Assembly: GCA_022824305.1 (NCBI GenBank)
Contig: JAJEAD010000087.1
Span: 1-64,000 of the forward strand
Direction: 5' to 3'
Length of the DNA: 64,000 bases
Source of the DNA: Gammaproteobacteria bacterium
GTDB taxonomy: Bacteria > Pseudomonadota > Gammaproteobacteria > HK1
Below are positions 8,741 through 18,021 of the stretch, in pieces (within the stretch, counting starts at the first letter, position 1; each line of letters begins with the position of its first letter). Under the pieces are notes generated by a model. The model was not told the DNA's origin and did no database searches. It saw nothing but the letters and a program-made list of their open reading frames with translations. Position numbers and translations under genes: made by a program.

Positions 8741-10138
8741 ATGTGCACCCGAATGGAACGCGACAGCATGGGCGATATCGCGGTGCCTGCCGGCCGCTAC
8801 TGGGGCGCCCAGACCCAGCGCTCTCTCGAGAACTTCGCAATCGGAGAGGAACGCCTGCCGCGCCCCCTGATCCGGGCGCTGGCCGTGGTCAAGCAATCCG
8901 CGGCCGCGGTCAACGAAGAACTCGGAGACCTTCCGGCGCCACTCTCCGAAGCGATCCGGCGCGCCGCGCAGGAGGTCGTCGACGGGCGCCTCGACGAGCA
9001 CTTTCCCCTGGTGGTGTGGCAGACCGGCAGCGGCACCCAGAGCAACATGAACGTCAACGAGGTAATCGCCAACCGGGCGGCGGAACTGATGGGAGAAGCG
9101 CTCGACGGGAAGCGCAGCGTGCATCCCAACGACCACGTCAACCGTTCGCAGTCCACCAACGACGTGTTTCCGACCGCGATTCACATCGCAGCCGCGGTGC
9201 AGGTGAGCGAACGGCTGCTTCCCGCTCTCGCGCGATTGCGGGCAGTGCTGACGACGAAGGCGCGAGAGTTCGACGACATCGTGAAGATCGGCCGCACCCA
9301 CCTTCAGGACGCGACTCCGCTCACGCTGGGACAGGAGTTCTCCGGATTCGCGGACCAGCTCCGTCTGAGCGAGGATGCCGTCCGTGCCGCGCTGCCGCTC
9401 GTCCTCGAGCTTCCCATCGGAGGCACCGCGGTGGGCACGGGTCTGAACACCCGCAGCGGGTACGCGCCGATGATGGTGAAGGCGCTCGCCGAGGCCACCG
9501 GACTGCCCTTCACCGAGGCGCCCAACCGCTTCGCGTCGATGGCCGGCAAGGAGGGCGTGGTGGCGATGTCCGGTGCGCTCCAGAGCGTGGCGACCGCGCT
9601 CAACAAGATCGCCAACGACGTGCGCTGGCTGGCGAGCGGTCCGCGCTGCGGGATCGGGGAGATAGTGATCCCGGCAAACGAGCCGGGATCTTCGATCATG
9701 CCGGGGAAGGTGAACCCGACCCAGTCGGAAGCGCTGACCATGGTCGTGAGCCGGGTCATCGGCAACGGGATGACGGTGACGGTGGCGGGCGCCTCGGGGA
9801 ACTTCGAGCTGAACGTCTATCTGCCGGTAATCGCCTACTCCCTGCTGCAATCGATCGATCTCCTGGCGAGCGCCACCGATTCCTTCAACGACCACTGCGC
9901 GGCGGGTATCGAGGCCAACCGCGAACGGATAGAGGAGAATCTGCAGCAGTCCCTCATGCTGGTCACCGCGCTCAACCCGCACATCGGTTACGAGCGTGCG
10001 GCCGAGGTCGCCAAGACCGCCTATGCGCAGGGCAGGACCCTTCGGGAGGTGGTGGTGGAGAAGGGCCTGATGAGCGGCGAACGCTTCGACGAGATCGTGG
10101 TGCCCGCGCAGATGGTGAGTCCGCGCGACCCCGACTGA
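8741..10138 (+). CDS. fumC: class II fumarate hydratase
   Basis: This 465-residue protein has the full FumC pattern: GAQTQRSLENF, TGSGTQSNMNVNEV, HPNDHVNRSQSTNDVFP, KIGRTHLQDATPLTLGQE and the mobile Ser loop GSSIMPGKVNP (about residues 316-326). It converts fumarate to L-malate in the cytoplasm as part of the TCA cycle and needs no iron-sulfur cluster. ATG at 8741 aligns with the E. coli N-terminus and has GGAG 13 bases upstream; ATG at 8753 is possible. It is convergent with the membrane-fusion gene, with a strong hairpin between them. Confidence 0.95.
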   Translation: MCTRMERDSMGDIAVPAGRYWGAQTQRSLENFAIGEERLPRPLIRALAVVKQSAAAVNEELGDLPAPLSEAIRRAAQEVVDGRLDEHFPLVVWQTGSGTQSNMNVNEVIANRAAELMGEALDGKRSVHPNDHVNRSQSTNDVFPTAIHIAAAVQVSERLLPALARLRAVLTTKAREFDDIVKIGRTHLQDATPLTLGQEFSGFADQLRLSEDAVRAALPLVLELPIGGTAVGTGLNTRSGYAPMMVKALAEATGLPFTEAPNRFASMAGKEGVVAMSGALQSVATALNKIANDVRWLASGPRCGIGEIVIPANEPGSSIMPGKVNPTQSEALTMVVSRVIGNGMTVTVAGASGNFELNVYLPVIAYSLLQSIDLLASATDSFNDHCAAGIEANRERIEENLQQSLMLVTALNPHIGYERAAEVAKTAYAQGRTLREVVVEKGLMSGERFDEIVVPAQMVSPRDPD

Positions 10139-10203
10139 AGGCGCGGCAGGCCCGGATCTCGCTCCGCTGCGTTCGAGGAACGCTTCCGCCGCCCACGGCA
10201 CGA

Positions 10204-10221
10204 GCGTCCCCGCGGGGACGC
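10204..10221. terminator. GC-rich hairpin between convergent genes
   Basis: GCGTCCCCGCGGGGACGC is a perfect 18-base palindrome between the ends of fumC and the membrane-fusion gene. It can fold in RNA from either strand. No U-tract follows, so it is a candidate bidirectional stop or 3'-stabilising hairpin rather than a textbook terminator. Confidence 0.5.
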
Positions 10222-10259
10222 GGGAGCGGTCCCGGGAGCGGGAGCGCGCCGGACCGGAC

Positions 10260-11528
10260 TCAGGTGGAAGCGCCCGCGCCGCCTTCCCGTGCCGGCGCGA
10301 CCTGGACCTTGAGACCGTCGGAAGCGTTGGGGAGCTGGGTGACGATGACCCGCGCTCCGGCTTCGATCTCGCCGCTGCGCACGATGACCCTCCGGCTCCC
10401 GTCGGTCGCCCGCAGGTCTCCCAGGCGCTCCACGAGGACACTCCTCATGCGCGAGTCGTCCAGGACGTAGATCCGATCGAGACCGTAGAGCGCTTCGTAG
10501 GGGAGGGCCACGGAAGCGCTCACCGCGGGCAGGCGCAGGGTGAGCTCCACGCTCTGATCCAGCGAGAGCAGGCTTGCCCCCACCATTACCCTGAACAGGG
10601 CATCGGTGCCCCCGGCTCCGCGAGCCACCCGGCTCGTCAGCCGGTCGAGGCGTGCCGCGACCGGGCGGTCGTCGACCCGAGCGCGGGCCTCGAGCTCGAG
10701 GCCCCGCTCCAGGCTGTCGCGAATCACCGCGATCCTGGGGGTAGGGATCTGGGCGCGGATTTCCAGCATGCCGGCGTCGTAGAGATCGATGAGCCGGTCA
10801 CCGGGTCGTACGCGGTCGCCGGGCGATACCAGCACCTCGGAGATGCGCCCCGTGAAAGGCGCCCGCACCACGGTGCGGTCCAGGTCGACGCGGGCCTGCT
10901 CGGTGCGCGCGCGCGCCCGGGCGAGACGGGCTTCCAGTTGCCGGCGCCGACTGTCGTACTCCGCGACCGCGAGCTCGCGCCGGTTCACCGCCAGCGCCTG
11001 GCGGGTCTCCTCCTGTCGTGCGATGTCGTAGCTGGACAGCGAGCCGACATTCGACTTGACGAGGTCTTCGGCCCGCTTGGCGGCCTTGCGCACGAGCGCG
11101 AGAAGCTCGAGCTCGTGACGTAATGCTCTTCTTTCGCTCTGGTGGCGCTGGCGCTCGTGCTCGAGCTCGGCTTCGAGCTCTTCAACCTCGGAGCTTCGCT
11201 CGGCGAGAACCAGGCGTGCGTCCCGCGCGTCCAGGGCGACCAGCCGCTGGCCGGCCTCCGCCCACTCGCCTTCGAGCACGTCGACCGCGACCACGTCGGC
11301 GGAGAGCGCGGCAGAGAGCCGGGCGAGGCGAGGCGCATCGACCCGGCCGAAGAGAGAGAGATCGGGAGCGAGGGAGGCGGGATACACCTCCTCGACCGCT
11401 ACTACCCACACCTTCTCCTCTTCCGAGAGCGGCGGGCGCTGCGGCGTGCTTTTCACGAGCATGACCGTGCCGCCGACTCCGGCGAGCAGGATCAGGAGCG
11501 GCAGCGCGATGCGGAAGAACTTGCGCAC
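10260..11528 (-). CDS. RND/HlyD-type membrane-fusion (periplasmic adaptor) protein
   Basis: This 422-residue protein has one N-terminal membrane anchor (residues 6-25), a split lipoyl-like domain (VLEGEWAEAGQRLVALD, then TVVRAPFTGRISEVLVSPGD), an alpha-hairpin coiled coil (about 110-205) rich in Glu, Arg and Ala, and C-terminal beta domains. Such adaptors link an inner-membrane pump to an outer-membrane channel. No RND pump or TolC gene lies beside it: fumC converges downstream and suyB is upstream. It is therefore an orphan adaptor whose partners must be elsewhere. Confidence 0.8.
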   Translation of the reverse strand: MRKFFRIALPLLILLAGVGGTVMLVKSTPQRPPLSEEEKVWVVAVEEVYPASLAPDLSLFGRVDAPRLARLSAALSADVVAVDVLEGEWAEAGQRLVALDARDARLVLAERSSEVEELEAELEHERQRHQSERRALRHELELLALVRKAAKRAEDLVKSNVGSLSSYDIARQEETRQALAVNRRELAVAEYDSRRRQLEARLARARARTEQARVDLDRTVVRAPFTGRISEVLVSPGDRVRPGDRLIDLYDAGMLEIRAQIPTPRIAVIRDSLERGLELEARARVDDRPVAARLDRLTSRVARGAGGTDALFRVMVGASLLSLDQSVELTLRLPAVSASVALPYEALYGLDRIYVLDDSRMRSVLVERLGDLRATDGSRRVIVRSGEIEAGARVIVTQLPNASDGLKVQVAPAREGGAGAST

Positions 11529-11770
11529 GTTCCCCCCGCGGGGAGGGGTGAACGGAAGATGGTAGCAGTCCGGGCAGGAGGTTTCGCAGACGTGGTCGAG
11601 CTACGCAGTTGCCGCTTCCCTGCCCCGGTCGGCCTCACGGCGCCGGGCATCGGTCCGGGCGGCGCCAGTATTGGCAGGGGTACGCTTGCCCTCCGCGCGG
11701 AGCCGGGGCCGGGCCAGCCGTCTCGCCGCCGCGAAGGACTTTCGGCCGGCCGCCGCGGGACAGGATTCGT

Positions 11771-12946
11771 TCAGGCGCTCTCGTAGAGCCGGGTGAGCAC
11801 GAACTCGCGGTGGCCGAGCGCTTCCGCGGCGGTGAGGCGCCCGTTGGCGGTGCGGAGCATCATGTCGAGCAACGCGTCGCCGGCCTCGTCGAGGTTCATT
11901 TCCCGGCGCAGCAACCCCGATACGTCGACGTCGACGTGCTCGGCCATGGTGCGCACCGTGCGCGGGTTCGCGCAGATCTTGATGTTCGGCAGGATCGGGT
12001 TGCCGATGATGTTGCCCTGGCCGGTGGGGAAGAAGTGCACCGCGAATCCCGCCGCGGCACAGAGCGTCACCATTTCCGCCGCCGCGGACGAGGAGTCCAT
12101 GAACCACAACCCCGAGTGAGTGGGCGCTTCCGCCTTGTCGAGAACGCCGTCGACCACGCAGTCGCGCCCGATCTTCTGGATGTTGCCGAGCGCCTTTTCC
12201 TCGATGGTGGTCAGCCCTCCGGCAATGTTGCCCTTGGTGGGCTGGGACTCGGAGAGGTCGTTCGTCTTGTGGCGCTCGATCATCTGCTGGTAGCGGTTGA
12301 ACATGAACATGAAGCGTTCGCGCACCTCGGGGCTGCGGCATCGCTCGGCCACCAGGTGCTCGCCGCCCGTGATCTCCGAGGTCTCGCCGAAGAGCAGGGT
12401 CGTGCCGTGACGGTAGAGCTTGTCGAAGGCGTTGCCGACGGTCGGGTTCGCACCGCACCCGGAGGTGGTGTCGGATTCCCCGCACTTGGTGGATACCCAG
12501 AGATCTTCGAGCGGGGCTTCTTCGCGCGTCAGCTCGGATGCCCACTGGACGTACTCCCTCGCCGTCTTCGACGCCTTCATGATCGTCTCGTGGTCGCCGT
12601 GCAGCTCGATTCCGAAGCCGGTGACCGGTTTGCCTGTGCGCGCAATCCCTTCCACGACTCGGCCGGTCCAGCCTTCCTCGATGCCGATCACCACGACGGC
12701 GGCGACATTGGGATTGGCTCCGGTGCCGATGAGCGTGCGGAAATGGAGGTCGAGGTCGGCGCCGAACTGCAGGCGCCCGTAGGGGTGCGGAATCGCCATC
12801 GCCCCCGTAATGTTGTTCGCGACGGCTTCGCAGGCAGCGTTGGAAAGATCGTCGACCGGCAGGACGATCACGTGGTTGCGCACTCCGACCCGCCCGTTCT
12901 CGCGGCGGTAGCCGCGGAAGGCCGCATTCGCGAGTTCCGATGCCAT
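11771..12946 (-). CDS. suyB: (2R)-sulfolactate sulfo-lyase, large (beta) subunit
   Basis: This 391-residue protein belongs to the UxaA C-terminal family (altronate/galactarate dehydratases). It resembles SuyB in [36 protein letters not shown] with its likely metal or cluster-binding cysteines, and [20 protein letters not shown]. SuyAB splits (2R)-sulfolactate to pyruvate and sulfite in the cytoplasm. The separate small SAF-domain gene just upstream (13 bases between) supports SuyAB over a sugar-acid dehydratase, though altronate dehydratase remains the alternative. AGGAGG precedes the ATG at 12946. Confidence 0.8.
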   Translation of the reverse strand: MASELANAAFRGYRRENGRVGVRNHVIVLPVDDLSNAACEAVANNITGAMAIPHPYGRLQFGADLDLHFRTLIGTGANPNVAAVVVIGIEEGWTGRVVEGIARTGKPVTGFGIELHGDHETIMKASKTAREYVQWASELTREEAPLEDLWVSTKCGESDTTSGCGANPTVGNAFDKLYRHGTTLLFGETSEITGGEHLVAERCRSPEVRERFMFMFNRYQQMIERHKTNDLSESQPTKGNIAGGLTTIEEKALGNIQKIGRDCVVDGVLDKAEAPTHSGLWFMDSSSAAAEMVTLCAAAGFAVHFFPTGQGNIIGNPILPNIKICANPRTVRTMAEHVDVDVSGLLRREMNLDEAGDALLDMMLRTANGRLTAAEALGHREFVLTRLYESA

Positions 12947-12959
12947 GAGTCCCGACCTC

Positions 12960-13241
12960 CTACCAGCGTTTCGTCTTGATGTTGTGCACGTGGGCATGCT
13001 CGCCCGCTTCGATGTCGGCTACCACCCGTCCGATGTCTACGCCGTACTTGATGACGGTGTCTCCTTTCCTGAGGTTCGCTATCGCGACCTTGTGGCCGAT
13101 GGGGATGTCCTGCCGTGCCCGGATCTCGAGCTCCGAGTCCTGTTCCATGACCCAGCCCGTGAGCGTCTGGCCCGACTTTGCTCCTTCCACCACGACCACG
13201 CCGACACTGTCCTGTTCGTCGTGCACCACGAAATCGATCAT
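12960..13241 (-). CDS. suyA: (2R)-sulfolactate sulfo-lyase, small (alpha) subunit, SAF domain
   Basis: This 93-residue protein is a stand-alone SAF/UxaA N-terminal domain, with [10 protein letters not shown] near the start, IPIGHKVAI at 47-55 and [14 protein letters not shown] at the end. In the two-subunit sulfo-lyase this chain partners SuyB; in altronate dehydratase the same domain is often fused. AGGAAG lies upstream of the ATG. It is the first gene of a suyAB operon transcribed away from the iodotyrosine-deiodinase-like gene, and the shared 283-base gap should hold its promoter. No sulfolactate importer or regulator is adjacent. Confidence 0.8.
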   Translation of the reverse strand: MIDFVVHDEQDSVGVVVVEGAKSGQTLTGWVMEQDSELEIRARQDIPIGHKVAIANLRKGDTVIKYGVDIGRVVADIEAGEHAHVHNIKTKRW

Positions 13242-13524
13242 CGCTCTTCTTCCTGTTGCGCCCGGAACGGAGTGACAGACGGTAATCTGCGCTCCGATGC
13301 CGGAAAAGGCTACGCGGCGCCGGGTACGGCGCGACCACGTCGGGGTGAGGCGCCGGCTTCCCCGGCACCGCCCGCTTCGGCGCGGCAATGGTAATGATTT
13401 TCCCGGCGGGTTGCTCTCTCCCTGGCGCGCGGGTTGCGAAAGGGTCCCATCGAGGCGAGTCTTCGCACGGAGTGCATCCGTATCCCATGGTCCGAATTCC
13501 GTTCCCGCTTCCGGAAGAGAGAGA

Positions 13525-14196
13525 ATGAGCCAGAGCCCCTTCATCCCCCTGCCCGGCTATCGAGAGTACTCCGAAGACGAGATGGCCCGGCGCGCGCGCG
13601 AGTTCCACCTCGAAATGAAGCGCCGGCGCACGGTGCGCGACTTCTCCGGGCGTCCGGTTCCCCGCGCGATCATCGACGACTGCCTGCGGGCCGCGACCAC
13701 CGCGCCGAGCGGAGCCAACCTGCAGCCCTGGCATTTCGTGGTGGTGGGCGACGCGGAGACGAAGCGCCGCATCCGGGTCGCCGCGGAAGAGGAGGAGCGT
13801 CACTTCTATCGGCACCGTGCGCCCCGGGAGTGGCTGGACGCGCTCGCACCGCTCGGCACCGACGAGCACAAGCCCTTCCTGGAGCGGGCGCCCTGGCTGA
13901 TCGCGATCTTCGCGCAGAAGTACGGGCGTCTCGACGACGGCCGAAAGGTCAAGCACTACTATCCGGTGGAGTCCGTGGGCCTCGCGACGGGAATGCTGAT
14001 CGCCGCGCTGCACCTGGCGGGTCTCGCCACCCTCACCCACACCCCGAGCCCGATGAAGTTCTTAAACGAGATTCTCGGCCGGCCGAAGGACGCCGAGCGG
14101 CCCTTTCTCCTCCTCGTGGCCGGCTATCCGGACGATCGGGCGATGGTGCCCGACATCGGGCGCAAGGCGCTCGGCGACGTGGTCACGTACGTGTAG
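13525..14196 (+). CDS. iodotyrosine deiodinase-like flavoprotein (nitroreductase superfamily)
   Basis: This 223-residue protein has the nitroreductase FMN fold ([10 protein letters not shown] at 33-42, [14 protein letters not shown] at 58-71). It matches iodotyrosine deiodinase rather than ordinary nitroreductases: the lid residues that grip the halotyrosine zwitterion in human IYD (Glu157, Tyr161, Lys182) have counterparts at E91, Y95 and K116 with identical spacing. The C-terminus (VPDIGRK) is also IYD-like. Expected activity is reductive dehalogenation of iodo-, bromo- or chlorotyrosine using FMN. GGAAGAGAG precedes the ATG. It is divergent from suyAB. Confidence 0.8.
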   Translation: MSQSPFIPLPGYREYSEDEMARRAREFHLEMKRRRTVRDFSGRPVPRAIIDDCLRAATTAPSGANLQPWHFVVVGDAETKRRIRVAAEEEERHFYRHRAPREWLDALAPLGTDEHKPFLERAPWLIAIFAQKYGRLDDGRKVKHYYPVESVGLATGMLIAALHLAGLATLTHTPSPMKFLNEILGRPKDAERPFLLLVAGYPDDRAMVPDIGRKALGDVVTYV

Positions 14197-14511
14197 GCGT
14201 CAATCTTCCCCTGACCTCGACTCCCGGCCGGTGCTCCTGCGTGTCCGGCCTCTGTCCTCGGGGGCGCGTGTTGCGGCTACCTGATAGATTACGCGGCCTT
14301 CGAGAACGCCGGGATCCATCTGCCGGAATTCGTCGAAGAGATCCGAGATACCCGTCCACTCCAACCCTCGCCCGGACTCTCCGGCCCCGCCTGACATGAG
14401 CATCGATACTCCCGTCGCCCGGCCGGCACCACGGCCTGAAGCGATCCACCCGCAGGGGCGCACTCCGATTCCCGGTCCGGTCTCGGGCCGCCAGCCACGG
14501 GAGCGGAACGA
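14197..14511. other. intergenic region, no gene recognised
   Basis: I see no supported gene in these 315 bases between the deiodinase-like gene and the DUF3604 gene. On the minus strand, about 14220-14400 reads as a stretch of protein-like composition with no family match that I recognise, so a worn gene remnant is possible. No terminator or promoter stands out. Confidence 0.4.
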
Positions 14512-16797
14512 GTGACCGAAAACGCCGTTCCTCATGAGCTCATCGGCGACTCGTGGCCACGGGTCTCTCCCGGCGCCGACCCGGTGCTCTACGGCCACGC
14601 CGCCCTGACGCCGCTGGGTTCCTTCGAGGTGCGCAGTCTCCAGACCTTCACCCTGTGCTACACCGCGGGCCGATTCGGAATCGACGACAGCGGCGGGATC
14701 AAGGTCGTGTTTCGTTTCTCGGTGGACTGGGGAACATTCCAGACCACCGAACCGGACAAGCCCAACTATGTCAGCGCCCGCTCCTCCCGCGGGGTGGGGC
14801 TGGAGCTCGACTTCGGCAAGCAGGCGCATCCACGACCCTGGTACCAGGCCCTGTCGGTACGGGTGGGTGGCGGCTTTCTGCGCGAGGGGGACCGGATCGA
14901 GATAACGTTCGGGGACCGCAGTGGCGGCTCGCCCGGGCTTGCGTTGCAGACCTTCGTCGAGTCCGCTCTGGAGTTCCGGGTGCTGGCGGATGTCTGTGCC
15001 ACCGGACACTTCATCCCGATCGCCAACGCGCCCTCGATTTCGGTGGTGCCGGGACCGGCGCATGCGTGGAAGGCGCTGCTCCCGACCCTGCGCCGTCCGG
15101 GAGAGACGTTCGCACTCGGAATCAAGGCCGAAGACCGCTGGGGCAACCCGACGGACCAGGCCCATACCCGGCTGCATCTTCGCGCGAGCCTGCCCGTCCA
15201 CGGGCTGCCCGAGGTCATCGACTACGGACCCGGTGAGCGCTCGCGGAGAATCGGCGAACTGAGGCCCGGTGAACCGGGAACGTTGCGCATCGAGGTGCGC
15301 GACGGACAGGGGCGTGTCCTGGCCGAGAGCAATCCGCTCGTCGTTCGAGACGAGCCCGATGGGCGCTTCTGGGCCGACATGCATGGGCAGAGCGGCGAAT
15401 CCATCGGGATCAACACTGCGCGCGAGTACTTCACGTTTGCGCGCGACCTCGCGTTTCTCGATGCGGCCAGTCATCAGGCCAATGACTTTCAGGTCAACAA
15501 CGCGTTCTGGCGTCACCTGAACGAGCTCACCGCGGAGTTTTGCGATGAACACCGCTTCGTCACCTTCCCCGGCTACGAGTGGTCGGGAAACACGGGAGTG
15601 GGCGGCGACCGCAACGTCTACTTCCGTGAAGAGGGGCAACGGATTCACCGCTCGTCGCACGCCTTGCTTCCCGAGCGCGATGACATCGACACCGATGCGA
15701 ACGATGCGGGGGTGTTGTTCGAGAAGTTGAAGGGACGCGACGTGGTGGTGTACGCGCACGTGGGCGGGCGCTGGGCGGATGTGCACTATGCGCATGATCC
15801 GCAAATCGAGACCGCGATGGAGATCCACTCTGCATGGGGCACTTTCGAGTGGCTGCTCCTCGATGCGCTGGAAGACGGCCACCGGGTGGGAGTGGTATGC
15901 AACAGCGACGGGCACAAGGGCCGGCCGGGAGCGAGCTATCCCGGTACCAGCGGATTTCATGCCTACGGAGGCCTCACCTGCTTCATGGCGCCCGAGCTCA
16001 CCCGGGACGCGATCTTCGAGTGCCTGCGCCGGCGCCATCACTACGGGACCACCGGGAATCGACTGCATCTGGATGTGCGTGCACGCTTCGCCGACGAGGC
16101 AATGCTCTATCCGCGTGACCCGAAGGTGGAATCGGTCGAGCCGACGAGGGTCGACGAAGCGATCATGGGTGACATCGTCGAAGTGGACGCGGGTGAGGTG
16201 GCGCTGTCGGTGGAGGTGGTGTCGACCACCCCCATCGAACGTGTGGAGATCCGGAATGGTCCCGAGACGCTCGAGGTGCACCGTCCTTACGCCGTCAACG
16301 AACTGGGTCGCCGTATCCGGATCATCTGGTCGGGTGCGGAGCGCCGCGGTCGTCAGGCCGCTACCCGCTGGGAAGGCACATTGTCTTTCAGTGACGCTCG
16401 CATCGAATCGTTCGCAAAGATCAACGCCTGGAATCCCGAACGCCTCTTCGAGCAGCGGGGTGAGCGTGAGATAGCCTGGGCAAGCACCACGTCCGGGAAC
16501 TTCGGCGGCTGCGACGTCCGGCTCACCGGTGATCGAAAGGGACGGGTCGAGGTCGACACCAATCACGGCCGGCTTGGTCTCGATCTCGCGGAGGTCGGCC
16601 GAGAGCCGCACCGGGCGGAGCTGGGCGGCCTGGACCGCGCTGTGTCCGTGTCGAGACTCCCCGACCGAAGTCCTCATCGGGAGATGCGCATCGACACGAG
16701 GGTCGTGCTGCACGAAGGGCGTGACGACCCGATCTGGGTCTGCGTAACGACCGAAGACGGCTATCAGGCCTGGAGCAGCCCGATCTACCTGATCTAG
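14512..16797 (+). CDS. DUF3604 PHP-like metal-dependent protein
   Basis: This 761-residue protein contains a PHP-type metallohydrolase core typical of DUF3604: DMHGQSGESIG (about 288-298), ASHQANDF (about 321-328), FPGYEWSG (about 352-359), VYAHVGGRW and CNSDGHKGRPG (about 463-473), whose His, Asp and Glu residues could bind metals. The N-terminal 280 residues are beta-rich, and the C-terminal 220 residues look like an accessory beta domain. No signal peptide is evident. The reaction is unknown for the family. Start is GTG after GGGAGCGG. Its stop overlaps the stop of the convergent LLM gene by four bases (CTAG). Confidence 0.75.
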   Translation: MTENAVPHELIGDSWPRVSPGADPVLYGHAALTPLGSFEVRSLQTFTLCYTAGRFGIDDSGGIKVVFRFSVDWGTFQTTEPDKPNYVSARSSRGVGLELDFGKQAHPRPWYQALSVRVGGGFLREGDRIEITFGDRSGGSPGLALQTFVESALEFRVLADVCATGHFIPIANAPSISVVPGPAHAWKALLPTLRRPGETFALGIKAEDRWGNPTDQAHTRLHLRASLPVHGLPEVIDYGPGERSRRIGELRPGEPGTLRIEVRDGQGRVLAESNPLVVRDEPDGRFWADMHGQSGESIGINTAREYFTFARDLAFLDAASHQANDFQVNNAFWRHLNELTAEFCDEHRFVTFPGYEWSGNTGVGGDRNVYFREEGQRIHRSSHALLPERDDIDTDANDAGVLFEKLKGRDVVVYAHVGGRWADVHYAHDPQIETAMEIHSAWGTFEWLLLDALEDGHRVGVVCNSDGHKGRPGASYPGTSGFHAYGGLTCFMAPELTRDAIFECLRRRHHYGTTGNRLHLDVRARFADEAMLYPRDPKVESVEPTRVDEAIMGDIVEVDAGEVALSVEVVSTTPIERVEIRNGPETLEVHRPYAVNELGRRIRIIWSGAERRGRQAATRWEGTLSFSDARIESFAKINAWNPERLFEQRGEREIAWASTTSGNFGGCDVRLTGDRKGRVEVDTNHGRLGLDLAEVGREPHRAELGGLDRAVSVSRLPDRSPHREMRIDTRVVLHEGRDDPIWVCVTTEDGYQAWSSPIYLI

Positions 16798-17951
16798 CCG
16801 ACTGTCCCGACCGCGGCCGGACTCGGCTCGAGAGCGGAGCCCTGAAAGTGCGGCATGACCTCGGTCGCGAAACGCTCGATGTTGCGCAGGGTCTTTCTCT
16901 GGTCGATGCCGGCGTGCGCGTAGCCGACCAGGATCTCCTCCGGACGGCACAGCTCCCGGTGCTCTTCCAGGCGTTCGATCACGTGGGCCGGGGAGCCGAC
17001 GAGCAGGGAGCGCGCTTCCAGGAAGTCCCAGTCCAGCTTGGCGTCGGGTCCGACCTTCTCGCCGGGATTGAGGAATATCTCCATCCCGCGCATCGACTGG
17101 TTGTGGGCGAAGATCGACATCATGCCCGCCTCGGCGTCGCGTCGGGCCTCTTCCATCGATCCCGCCACGTAGGTGCCCCGCATGATCGCCTGCGCCTCTC
17201 CGAACCCGAAGCGGCGGCCCTCCACGCGGGATCGGACCTCGGCGTAGACCCTGCAGCGCTCGGCGATGCGCCGCACCGGAGGCTGCCAGTAGCAGGCCTT
17301 GAGCCCGAGCTCCGCCGCCATCGACACCGAGCGGTCGGTCGACACCGTGGCCCACAGCGGCGGATGAGGCTTCTGGAAGGGCTTCGGCGTCACCCGCAGC
17401 CGGATGACCCGGTCGCCGTCCTGCCACTGCGGGTTGACGGGATACATCGGGTGGCTGAAGCGGGTCTCGGGGGCGGGAAAGCGGTAGTTCTCGCCCTCGT
17501 GGGAGAAGAACTCCTCCGCCCACGCCTTCTTGACGACCTCGACGGTCTCGACGAAGAGCGTCCGGTTCTCCTCCTTCTTCGGGTCCGCGTTGGGGTGGAA
17601 CTGGGGGCCCTCGTAGCCGCGGATGCCGCGTCCGAAGCCCACCTCGATGCGTCCCTGCGTCAGGTTGTCGAGGATGGCGATGTCCTCCGCGAGGCGGATG
17701 GGATGCCACCACACCGCGATGTTGGCCATCTGCCCGATGCGAATCCTCGAAGTCCGGGCCGCGACGTCGGCGCCGATGAGAATGGCGTTGGGCAGGTCGC
17801 CGCCGCCGAAGGGCTGAAAGTGGTGCTCGCCGATCCACACCGCGTGATATCCCAGCTCTTCGGCCAGCACGACCTGCTCGCGGAAGTCCGCGAGCACCCG
17901 GTCGGGGGAGCGGCCAACCGGCGGCAACGTGGTGAAGATGGAGAAACGCAT
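16794..17951 (-). CDS. LLM-class (luciferase-like) flavin-dependent monooxygenase
   Basis: This 385-residue protein is a TIM-barrel luciferase-like enzyme with WIGEHHF (near 39-45), DNLTQGRIEVGFGRG (94-108) and a closing LVGSPAHVIERL segment. Such enzymes use reduced FMN and O2 on alkanesulfonates, aldehydes, amines or heterocycles; the substrate cannot be told here. It lies 70 bases after aprA on the same strand, so it could share that transcript. The stop overlaps that of the DUF3604 gene. An alkanesulfonate or dibenzothiophene-type role would fit the sulfur theme, but this is speculation. Confidence 0.8.
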   Translation of the reverse strand: MRFSIFTTLPPVGRSPDRVLADFREQVVLAEELGYHAVWIGEHHFQPFGGGDLPNAILIGADVAARTSRIRIGQMANIAVWWHPIRLAEDIAILDNLTQGRIEVGFGRGIRGYEGPQFHPNADPKKEENRTLFVETVEVVKKAWAEEFFSHEGENYRFPAPETRFSHPMYPVNPQWQDGDRVIRLRVTPKPFQKPHPPLWATVSTDRSVSMAAELGLKACYWQPPVRRIAERCRVYAEVRSRVEGRRFGFGEAQAIMRGTYVAGSMEEARRDAEAGMMSIFAHNQSMRGMEIFLNPGEKVGPDAKLDWDFLEARSLLVGSPAHVIERLEEHRELCRPEEILVGYAHAGIDQRKTLRNIERFATEVMPHFQGSALEPSPAAVGTVG

Positions 17952-18021
17952 GCGGTCGCCGGCGCACTTCGCGCGGAAGCGTCGGGGCGGGCGGGTGCCG
18001 GCGGCCCGACGACGCGCCGGC

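Noticed and set aside
14220-14400. A minus-strand stretch of protein-like composition near the deiodinase-like gene
   Set aside because: I could not match it to any family, it has no clear start signal, and it is short; kept only as a possible remnant.
14200-17967. A 3.8-kb minus-strand open frame antisense to the DUF3604 gene and out of frame with the LLM gene
   Set aside because: No domains, biased composition, and it conflicts with two well-supported genes.
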